This document shows, one piece after another, positions 37,270 through 44,114 of a stretch of 53,901 nt of DNA. Under the pieces are notes generated by a model that worked only from the letters and a program-made list of their open reading frames with translations, did no database searches and was not told the origin of the DNA. The first letter of the stretch is position 1; every line of letters begins with the position of its first letter. Source of the stretch: Streptomyces sp. AV19 (GTDB taxonomy: Bacteria > Actinomycetota > Actinomycetes > Streptomycetales > Streptomycetaceae); contig NZ_JAEAMR010000010.1 of assembly GCF_015999245.1 (NCBI RefSeq), forward strand, positions 900,046 through 953,946, in the 5' to 3' direction. A program made the position numbers and the translations under genes.

Positions 37270-38178
37270 ATGGACAATCTTGTTGCGGAAGTGACCGCTG
37301 CTGCTGATGCGGTGTGTGAAGAGACCCCGGTGCCCTCCTACTACTCCAGGAAGACCGCCGAGATCCTTCACAAGTACGGCCCCGGTCCCCGGATCCACTT
37401 CCATGTGGGCATGTTCGAGCCCGGCCTCAGTCCCAACACCACGGTCTCGCAGCGCGTCCTGCGCAACCGGCTCAAGGCCTCGCAGGAAGCCGCCCTCGAC
37501 CACGCCGCCCGCGCCTGGGGGGTGGCGGAGAACCCGCCGGAGCAGCTCTTCGACATCGGCTGCGGCATCGGCGGCGGCTCCATCTACTGGGCCCAGGAGT
37601 ACGGCTGCAACGTCACCGCGATCACGGTCACGGCCAAGCACGTGCCCGTGATGGCCGACCTCGTCCGCGAGGCCGGCGTGGAGGATCTGGTCACCCCCGT
37701 CCTCGGGGACATCCACGACCTGCGCGAGGAGACCGCCTACGACGCGGCCGTGGCGATCGAGAGCTCCGGGTACATGGACCGCGAGCGGCTCTTCGCCGTC
37801 GTGGCCAAGGCGCTCAGGCCCGGCGGCTGGTTCGGCATCCAGGAGCACTTCCTGTGCCGGCCCGAGTGGACCACGTTCATCGACGGCTACTACAAGACGC
37901 GCCTGGGCACCCTCGCCGAGTACATCGCGGCCGCCCGCGCCGCCGGCTTCGAGCTGGAGCAGGACGAGGACATCACCGACCGCGTCGCGGAGTTCTGGGT
38001 GCAGTCGATGGCCTGGACCACGGCCGAGCTGGACAAGGTGCACCGCACCGGCGCCCCATCCCCGATCGCCGCGGACCGGCTGCTCGAATCGGCGCTCACG
38101 CACGGCAAGTTGTTCCGCGCCTGGCGGGACCACGCGGTCGAGACCCGCATGCTGCTGTTCCGCATGGAGGGCGACTGA
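37270..38178 (+). CDS. SAM-dependent methyltransferase, candidate prenyl-diphosphate C-methyltransferase
   Basis: A 302-residue class I methyltransferase. SAM motif FDIGCGIGGGSIYW is at residues 94-107, followed by VTAITVTAKHVPVMADL and ALRPGGWFGIQEHF. The N-terminal YYSRKTAEILHKYGPGPRIHFHVGMF resembles in layout the aromatic/HFH stretch of geranyl-diphosphate methyltransferases (2-methylisoborneol pathway) and related SodC/BezA-type enzymes. It ends 1 nt before a terpene synthase, so methylation of a prenyl diphosphate (giving a C11 or C16 unit) is the natural hypothesis. ATG 37270 has CGGAGGGG upstream. Generic O- or C-methylation of the terpene product is possible. Confidence 0.8.
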   Translation: MDNLVAEVTAAADAVCEETPVPSYYSRKTAEILHKYGPGPRIHFHVGMFEPGLSPNTTVSQRVLRNRLKASQEAALDHAARAWGVAENPPEQLFDIGCGIGGGSIYWAQEYGCNVTAITVTAKHVPVMADLVREAGVEDLVTPVLGDIHDLREETAYDAAVAIESSGYMDRERLFAVVAKALRPGGWFGIQEHFLCRPEWTTFIDGYYKTRLGTLAEYIAAARAAGFELEQDEDITDRVAEFWVQSMAWTTAELDKVHRTGAPSPIAADRLLESALTHGKLFRAWRDHAVETRMLLFRMEGD

Positions 38179-38179
38179 G

Positions 38180-39574
38180 ATGGCCCTCACCACCCCCGAG
38201 ACGCCCCTCACCACCCCCGGGACGCCCGTTGCCGCTCCGGAGACGTCCCTCCCCGCCGCCGGAGCGGCGTCCCGGGCCCCGGCCATCGGCTGGCGGCTGC
38301 CGCCCTTCTACTGCCCGATCGAACCGGCCGTCCACCCCCGCCGCGCGGAGCTGGAGCGGCGGGCGGTCGCCTGGCTGGACCGCAGCGGCATCTTCCGCGA
38401 CGCCACCGACCGGGCCTGGAGCATCGCCACCCACAGCACCGACTTCAGCTGCCGGATGATCCCCCACGGGCACGACGAACCCCTGCTGCTGTTCATCGAG
38501 TGGAACCACTGGGCCTTCGCCCTCGACGACATCTGCCACGACACCGGCGCCGCCGACATCAACACGGCCCGGATCGTCGACCTCAACGCCCGGATATCCC
38601 GCTGCCTGGAGGCGCCGGGCTCCGCGATGCTCGGCACCTCCCCCTTCGACCGCGCGCTGGAGGACCTCGCGGCCCGGACCCGCGCCGTGGCCCGCCCCGT
38701 CCAGCTCCGCCGGGTGGCCGAGGGGATGCGCGACTGGCTCTTCGGCGCCGCGTGGCAGGTCAGCAACATCGAACGGGGCGTCATGCCCACGCTCTCCGAC
38801 TACGTCGCCCTGCGTCCGTCGATCAACGGGACGCGCTTCTCGCTGGCCTGGAACGAGATCGCCAGCGGCGCCGAGGTCCCGGACGAGGAGCTCTCCGCGC
38901 CCGCCGTCCAGGCCCTCACCGAGGCCGCCGGCTTCATCGTGAGCTGCGACAACGACCTGTTCTCCTACGCCAAGGAGGACGACCACGAGACCACCGACCA
39001 GAACCTCGTCAACGTGCTCGCCCACCACAACGGCACCTCCACGGCCCGGGCCCTGGAGGAGGCCGTCGCCATACGGGACCGCGCCATGACCCTCTTCCTG
39101 ACCCTGCGCGGCCGGATCGCCCGCACCGCCGGCCCCCGGCTGGCCCGCTACCTGGAGGCGCTGGGCCACTACATCGCCGGCTGCATCCGGTGGATGAACG
39201 ACGCCCCGCGCTACGCCAGCCCCCGCAACCGCCACGCGCTGCCGGTCCCGGGGGCGACGTACGGGATCACCTGGCGGGACACCCCCAGCGATCCCCGGAC
39301 CGACCCGCTGCCCATACCGTCCGCGGCGTGGTGGTGGGAGCAGCTCGATCCGCCGGTTCACTCACCGCGGAACCACCGGGTCAGCGACCGCCACCAGGAG
39401 GCGCGCGGGCGCGGCCCCGAGGGCGGGGGCGCCGGGACCGCGGCCGCCCGGTCGTCGGCCGGCGTCCGGGCGTCGTCGGCGTCCTCCGCGGGCGGGGCGG
39501 CGACGGCCGGCACCAGCGGCGCGGGCGGCTGCGGGGCGCCGGGGGTGAACGCCACCGGCAGCGCGATCAGATGA
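38180..39574 (+). CDS. Class I terpene synthase
   Basis: 464 residues as read. The metal-binding motifs are present: DDICHD (116-121), the NSE triad NDLFSYAKE (258-266) and W-x5-RY (W338, R344, Y345). The length up to about residue 390 fits bacterial mono/sesquiterpene synthases. The N-terminus is Pro/Thr-rich (TTPETPLTTPGTP), similar in style to 2-methylisoborneol synthases. The aspartate motif is of the DDxxxD kind. After WWWEQLDPP the frame runs ~75 more codons through the antisense of the P450 end; that tail is Gly/Ala/Ser-rich and may be non-native. ATG 38180 lies 1 nt after the methyltransferase stop, so they are translationally coupled. Confidence 0.88.
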   Translation: MALTTPETPLTTPGTPVAAPETSLPAAGAASRAPAIGWRLPPFYCPIEPAVHPRRAELERRAVAWLDRSGIFRDATDRAWSIATHSTDFSCRMIPHGHDEPLLLFIEWNHWAFALDDICHDTGAADINTARIVDLNARISRCLEAPGSAMLGTSPFDRALEDLAARTRAVARPVQLRRVAEGMRDWLFGAAWQVSNIERGVMPTLSDYVALRPSINGTRFSLAWNEIASGAEVPDEELSAPAVQALTEAAGFIVSCDNDLFSYAKEDDHETTDQNLVNVLAHHNGTSTARALEEAVAIRDRAMTLFLTLRGRIARTAGPRLARYLEALGHYIAGCIRWMNDAPRYASPRNRHALPVPGATYGITWRDTPSDPRTDPLPIPSAAWWWEQLDPPVHSPRNHRVSDRHQEARGRGPEGGGAGTAAARSSAGVRASSASSAGGAATAGTSGAGGCGAPGVNATGSAIR

Positions 39575-40809
39575 CGTGACATCAGGGCCGAGACCCAGCG
39601 CAGCTCCGACTCGGCCACCGCCAGGCGGACGTCGGGGAGGCGGGTCATCAGCGCGTCGATGCCCGTGTCCGCGATGGCCCGGCCGATGTCCTGGCCGGGG
39701 CACTCGTGGGCGCCGCCGCTGAAGGCCAGGTGGGAGCGGTTGCCGTGGACGGGGGTGGTCGGGTCGGGGCGGACGGCGGTGTCCACGTTGGCCGCCGCGA
39801 GCCCGAGGACGAGCGCGTCCCCGGCCTTGATCTTCTGGCCGGCCAGCTCGGTGTCCTGGGTGGCCCAGCGGCCGAGGATGGTGGTGAACGGGGGCTCGTC
39901 CCACAGGGTCTGCTCGACCGCGTCGGGCAGGGTCATATGGCCGCCGGCCAGGTTGGCCCGGCACCGGGGGTCGGTCAGCACCATCCGCAGCGTGTTGGCG
40001 ATGAGGTTGGCGGTGGTCTCGAAGGCGGCGATGAGCACCAGCCGCAGGTGCTGCTGGACCTCGTCGTCGGAGAGCTCGGACGGGTGCTCCAGCAGCCAGC
40101 TGGTGAAGTCCGGCCCGGGGTCCTTGTGCTTGCGGGCCACCGTCCTGGCCAGCGACTCCTGGACGAAGGCGTTGCTGGCGACCGCGGTCTCCGTGCCCTT
40201 GATCATGTCACGGGCGGCCTGCACGAGCCGGGGACTGTACTCCTCGTGCATGCCCAGGAGTTGGGTCATCACCATCATGGGCAGCGGCTCGGCGAAGGCG
40301 TGCACCAGGTCGGCGCCGCCGGAGGCGCAGAACTCGTCGACCAGCTGGTTGGCGAAGCGGGTGATGTGCCGGCGGACCCCGCGCCGGTCGAACCGGCCCA
40401 TGGAGTCGTTGATGGCGCCGCGCCAGCGCTCGTGCGCGGCGCCGTCGGCCATCGAGCAGATCGGCTGCCAGGTGGAGATCGGCGCCAGCTGGTGGGTGGG
40501 GCCGATCTCGCCGTTCTGGATGGCGTGCCAGTTGCGCGAGTCGCGGGAGAAGCGCGAGGGGGTGCGGGTGACGTCCAGATTCTCCCGGTAGCCGAGGACC
40601 AGCCAGGCCGGGACGTCGCCGCTGAGCAGCACGGGGGCGACGGCGCCGTGCCGCTCGCGCAGCTGCTCGTACAGCCCCATGGGGTCGGCCTCCGCGGCCT
40701 GCCCGTACAGCCGGGCGACGCCGCCGGAACCGTAGGCGTGGGCCGGGCACTCGGGTGGGGGAGCGGCCTGCGCGGAGTCGGCGCGGGTGTGCTCGTCGGG
40801 TGGGGTCAC
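39358..40809 (-). CDS. cvnE: Cytochrome P450, CYP157-like, of the conservon (CvnE)
   Basis: A 483-residue P450. The haem loop FSGGAHECPG (Cys370) and I-helix LVLIAAFETTANLI are present. The K-helix, where nearly all P450s have ExxR, reads VEQTLWDEPPF (residues 298-308), so the ExxR Arg is replaced. This EQ(S/T)LW pattern is the hallmark of the CYP157 family in streptomycete conservons, as I recall it. The C-terminus has an extra ~55-residue Pro/Ala tail ending WWRSLTRWFRGE. The GTG start overlaps the GTPase stop (GTGA). Its 3' 217 bp overlap the terpene synthase. The redox partner and substrate are unknown. Confidence 0.9.
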   Translation of the reverse strand: MTPPDEHTRADSAQAAPPPECPAHAYGSGGVARLYGQAAEADPMGLYEQLRERHGAVAPVLLSGDVPAWLVLGYRENLDVTRTPSRFSRDSRNWHAIQNGEIGPTHQLAPISTWQPICSMADGAAHERWRGAINDSMGRFDRRGVRRHITRFANQLVDEFCASGGADLVHAFAEPLPMMVMTQLLGMHEEYSPRLVQAARDMIKGTETAVASNAFVQESLARTVARKHKDPGPDFTSWLLEHPSELSDDEVQQHLRLVLIAAFETTANLIANTLRMVLTDPRCRANLAGGHMTLPDAVEQTLWDEPPFTTILGRWATQDTELAGQKIKAGDALVLGLAAANVDTAVRPDPTTPVHGNRSHLAFSGGAHECPGQDIGRAIADTGIDALMTRLPDVRLAVAESELRWVSALMSRHLIALPVAFTPGAPQPPAPLVPAVAAPPAEDADDARTPADDRAAAVPAPPPSGPRPRASWWRSLTRWFRGE

Positions 40810-41429
40810 TGTGGCTCCGGGGTGGTGTGTGCGAGGCGGTACAGGTAGCGCATGAGGGTCATCAGGGCGTCGCGGCAGGACGCGCGGTCCCGGGCGTCGC
40901 AGGCGAAGATGGGCACGGACTCGGGCAGGTCCATGGCGGCCCGCAGCTCCGGGATGGGGTGGACCGGGGCACCGGGGAAGGTGTTGACGGCGACGACGAA
41001 GGGCACGCCGCGCTCCTCCAGGATGCCCACGACCTCGTAACTGACCTCCAGGCGGCGGGTGTCGAGCAGCACCACCGCGCCCAGGGCGCCCTCGAAGAGA
41101 CCGTCCCACAGGAACCAGAACCGCTCCTGCCCGGGGGTCCCGAACAGGTACAGCACCAACTGCTCGTTGATGCTGATGCGGCCGAAGTCCATGGCCACGG
41201 TGGTCTCGATCTTCTGCTCGATCCCGGCGATGTCGTCCACGCCGACGCCGGCCTGGGTCATCGTCTCCTCGGTGGTAAGCGGTCTGATCTCGCTCACCGT
41301 GCCGACCAGGGTGGTCTTGCCCACCCCGAACCCGCCCACGATGACGACCTTCACCGCCGCCGCGGCGGTGGCCGGGAGGATGTCCTCCCTCCTGGGACCG
41401 GTGTGGGGGTCAGAGGTTTTGTAGTCCAT
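40806..41429 (-). CDS. cvnD: Conservon GTPase, CvnD
   Basis: A 207-residue small GTP-binding protein of the MglA/Ras-like conservon type. G1 P-loop GGFGVGKTTL and G3 FGTPGQERF are intact; the base-recognition position reads AVNTFPG, as in this family where NKxD is not conserved. In conservons CvnD binds GTP and interacts with CvnA-C at the membrane. The ATG start overlaps the DUF742 gene by 20 bp. It is the fourth of five coupled genes. Confidence 0.93.
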   Translation of the reverse strand: MDYKTSDPHTGPRREDILPATAAAAVKVVIVGGFGVGKTTLVGTVSEIRPLTTEETMTQAGVGVDDIAGIEQKIETTVAMDFGRISINEQLVLYLFGTPGQERFWFLWDGLFEGALGAVVLLDTRRLEVSYEVVGILEERGVPFVVAVNTFPGAPVHPIPELRAAMDLPESVPIFACDARDRASCRDALMTLMRYLYRLAHTTPEPQ

Positions 41430-41772
41430 GCATCACCGCCTCCAGGAGGCTTACGTCAGGAAGGGCAGCGACCGGGACCGGAGGCCTGGCCTCCACGTGA
41501 CCCCGCGAGAGCAGGTCGTCGAGCAGGACGGTCACGGTGCTGACGGGCAGCGTGAGATAAGCGGATATCTCGGCGACGGACAGCGGGTAGTCGCACATGC
41601 GGACGATCGTCCCGTGCTCGGGCTGGAGGCCGGGGTCGGTCTCCGTGCGGGCGACGATGAGGGTCACCAGGTCGAGCCCGGTGGTGCTCTTCTCCGCCTC
41701 CCCGCCGCCCTTGGTGACGATGTACAGCCGGTCCGGATTGCCGGGATCCCATGCCCGTTCGGGTTTGCTCAT
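41410..41772 (-). CDS. cvnC: Conservon DUF742 protein, CvnC
   Basis: A 120-residue DUF742 protein. The N-terminal PDRLYIVTKGG and the winged-helix-like end PLSVAEISAYLTLPVSTVTVLLDDLLSRGHVEARPP ... LLEAVMHGLQNL are diagnostic. It is a partner of the CvnA kinase and CvnD GTPase in the membrane-bound complex. It overlaps CvnB by an ATGA junction (4 nt), and CvnD by 20 bp, as expected for equal-rate synthesis of a complex. Confidence 0.93.
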   Translation of the reverse strand: MSKPERAWDPGNPDRLYIVTKGGGEAEKSTTGLDLVTLIVARTETDPGLQPEHGTIVRMCDYPLSVAEISAYLTLPVSTVTVLLDDLLSRGHVEARPPVPVAALPDVSLLEAVMHGLQNL

Positions 41773-42176
41773 GCCACCGGCCCGCTGACGCGCGGCGGGC
41801 TGGTGAGGTGCTCGCCGATGCGCGCCACCAGGTCGCGCATCCGCTGGCCCATCAGCCCGGCGTCCACATCGTCGTCGGCCAGCACCGCCAGATACGCGCC
41901 GGCGCCGGCCGCCATGAGGTAGAAGAAGCCGCCGTCCACCTCGATCACGACCAGCCTCATCTGGCCGTCGCCGTGCGGGAATTCGGCGGCGATCGCGGTG
42001 GACAGGCTCTGCAGTCCCGCGCAGGCGGCGGCCAGCCGGTCCGCGGCGTCCGTGTCCGTGCCGTGCTGCGCCATGCGCAGGCCGTCCGAGGACAGCACGA
42101 TCACGTGGCGGGTCTGAGGAACACTGGATGCCAGGTCCTTGAGCATCCAGTCCATGTTGAACCGCTGCTGCGTCAC
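41769..42176 (-). CDS. cvnB: Conservon roadblock/LC7 protein, CvnB
   Basis: A 135-residue roadblock/LC7-domain protein: FNMDWMLKDLASSVPQTRHVIVLSSDGLRMAQHG, LAAACAGLQSLSTAIAAEF and DGGFFYLMAAGAGAYLAVL. In bacterial MglA/MglB pairs this family acts as GTPase partner, so CvnB likely acts on CvnD. GTG 42176 (VTQQRFNMDW) matches other CvnB starts and lies 4 nt after the CvnA stop; an ATG at 42206 would overlap cvnA and is the alternative. Confidence 0.92.
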   Translation of the reverse strand: MTQQRFNMDWMLKDLASSVPQTRHVIVLSSDGLRMAQHGTDTDAADRLAAACAGLQSLSTAIAAEFPHGDGQMRLVVIEVDGGFFYLMAAGAGAYLAVLADDDVDAGLMGQRMRDLVARIGEHLTSPPRVSGPVA

Positions 42177-42180
42177 TTGA

Positions 42181-43659
42181 CTACTCTTTCTCGTCTGACG
42201 GGTCATCAGTGGTCGGTCCCCGGTCGCCCGCCGGAGCGTCGCCCTTGAGGGCGTTGGTGAAGGCGGCCAGCCAGATGCCCGGCTGGGTGGGCTCGGCCTC
42301 CGGCTCGGGGGTCCGGGCGGCCTCGGCCGGGGCGACGGCCGCCGCCCGGGCGGCCATGCCCAGCGCGCGCCGCCGGCGCTGCGGAAGTCCCTGGGCGGTG
42401 TGCTCGGCCATGGACGGGGACGGCATCTGGGGCGGGTCCGGCAGCGGACGTCCGGGCTTCTTCCTGGCCTTGGGGGGCGGCAGGGTGGCGGCGCGGGCGA
42501 TCTCGCCGCCGGGGGTGGCGCTGGCGGTCACCAGCCGGGACGGAATGATCAGTACGGCCCGCACGCCGCCGTAGGCCGAGGGGCGCAGCGACACCCGGAA
42601 CTCGTAGGTCCGGGCGAGCCGGCTGACCACGGCCAGGCCCAGGCGGGGTGTCTCGCCCAGGTCGTTGAGGTCGAGGCCGCGGTCCGCCAGCTCCAGCACC
42701 TGCTCGGTGCGGCGCCGGGTCTCGTCGGTGAGCCCGACGCCCGCGTCCTCGATCTCGATGGCGACGCCGGACTGGATCTCCACCGCGGTCAGGTGCACCC
42801 GGGTCTCCGGCGGGGAGTAGCGGGTGGCGTTGTCCAGCAGCTCCGCGGCGGCGTGGATCACCGGCTCGACGCCGGGGCCGGTCACCGCGACGTCCGCGAC
42901 CGAGTGGAGGTCGACCCTGCGGTAGTCCATGATCCGCGACATGGCGCCGCGCAGCACGTTGTAGAGCGGGATCGGGTTCTTCCACTGGCGGCCGGGCCGG
43001 GAGCCGCCGAGCACGGCGATGCTGTCGGCCAGGCGGCCGATCAGCGCGGTCCCGTGGTCCAGGTGCAGCAAGTCGCTGAAGACCTCGGGGTTGTTGCCGT
43101 GCCGGTCCTCCATCTCCCGCAGGTCGGTGGCCTGTTGGTGGACGATGGCCTGGACGCGGCGGGCGATGTTGACGAAGGCGCGGTGCGCGGAGTCGCGCAG
43201 GCCCTCCTCGGCCTGCACCGCCTCCACCACGTTCTGGAGCACGGAGCGGTGTTCCGCCGCGAACGAGGAGCCGTTCGAGGGGGACGGGGCGACTTCGCGG
43301 AGCACCTCGTCGGTGGACGCGCCCTGCTGGAGCATCCTGAACGCGGTGGGCAGCAGTTCGCGCGCCAACCGGCGGGTCTCCGCCTCCTGTTGGGCCAGCC
43401 GGTGCCGGAGCGCCGCCTCCTGCTGTTCGCACCGGTGGCGCAGCGCGTGGATCACACGGCCCCGGCGGGCCACCTCCGAGGTGGTGAGGGCGACGGTGGC
43501 GGTGGCCACCGTTCCGCACCAGAGCGCCGGGGTGCGGGCCTCGGGGGGTGCGAAGAAGGCGGCGGCGACGGTGCAGACCGCCAGCACCACAGGTGGAACC
43601 AGCCATATGAGGGAGGAGGCGGGCCGCCTGACGTGAGGTGACGATCCAGTACCAACCAT
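42181..43659 (-). CDS. cvnA: Conservon sensor histidine kinase-like protein, CvnA
   Basis: A 492-residue membrane sensor. Two adjacent membrane helices (LIWLVPPVVLAVCTVAAAFFA and ALWCGTVATATVALTT) are followed by a coiled coil and the dimerisation/His-like region (FSDLLHLDHGTALIGRLADS). The HATPase domain has ELLDNATRYSPP (N box), EDAGVGL and GLAVVSRLA. The C-terminus is Pro/Ala-rich and probably unfolded. It is the first gene of the conservon and likely senses an envelope or ligand signal. ATG 43659 has GAGGAA upstream; longer frames are rejected. No response regulator is adjacent, as in other conservons. Confidence 0.93.
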   Translation of the reverse strand: MVGTGSSPHVRRPASSLIWLVPPVVLAVCTVAAAFFAPPEARTPALWCGTVATATVALTTSEVARRGRVIHALRHRCEQQEAALRHRLAQQEAETRRLARELLPTAFRMLQQGASTDEVLREVAPSPSNGSSFAAEHRSVLQNVVEAVQAEEGLRDSAHRAFVNIARRVQAIVHQQATDLREMEDRHGNNPEVFSDLLHLDHGTALIGRLADSIAVLGGSRPGRQWKNPIPLYNVLRGAMSRIMDYRRVDLHSVADVAVTGPGVEPVIHAAAELLDNATRYSPPETRVHLTAVEIQSGVAIEIEDAGVGLTDETRRRTEQVLELADRGLDLNDLGETPRLGLAVVSRLARTYEFRVSLRPSAYGGVRAVLIIPSRLVTASATPGGEIARAATLPPPKARKKPGRPLPDPPQMPSPSMAEHTAQGLPQRRRRALGMAARAAAVAPAEAARTPEPEAEPTQPGIWLAAFTNALKGDAPAGDRGPTTDDPSDEKE

Positions 43660-44114
43660 CGAGTTCCTCGGGGCTTGGGGGATGAGGGGCTTGGGGACGG
43701 TTCGGGGGCGACGTGGGGGCGGGGCGCCGCCGGTGCGCGAAGGGAGATCGCGGCGCGGGGTTCCCGGACTTCCCCGGGGTGTCCCCGGGTTGGCCGGGAA
43801 TCTCCGGTCGCGTCGGCGCGGCGGTGGGCGGCAGCGTGCCGCAGTCGCCACGACCCGCTGCGGGGAAGGAGCGTAGCCGGTCGCGCGCTCCTCCGGCGCG
43901 AAGTTGTCATATTCGCGAAAAGGGCTGACGAGCGAATTCGAAAGGCATCACAATGCCCCCGCGTCACGTTTATCGAAAAGATTTTTGAAGGCCCGGGTCG
44001 GGTTCGGGACGACCGACGGGTCATGCTCGCGGGTGGTCTGTCCGACGAACCCTTCCCCCGCCCTCCGCGCATGCGGCTAGGCTCGCCCCACCACACTCAT
44101 ACGGGAGACACGTC
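43660..44114. other. Divergent intergenic region between cvnA and the LAL-type ATPase
   Basis: 455 bp. The part near cvnA (43760-43830) has GC-rich inverted repeats (CCCCGGGGTGTCCCCGGGG-like). The centre (43900-43995) is markedly AT-rich for this genome (GTTTATCGAAAAGATTTTTG). It probably holds the conservon promoter (a TATGAC-like -10 on the minus strand near 43910) and a TAGGCT -10-like box at 44076-44081 for the gene on the right. No gene is seen. Confidence 0.45.

Noticed and set aside
37270..39574. Assignment of the methyltransferase/cyclase pair as the known 2-methylisoborneol operon
   Set aside because: The aspartate motif and overall sequence differ from what I know of 2-MIB synthase, and the usual cyclic-nucleotide-binding gene is missing. 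The product is left open.
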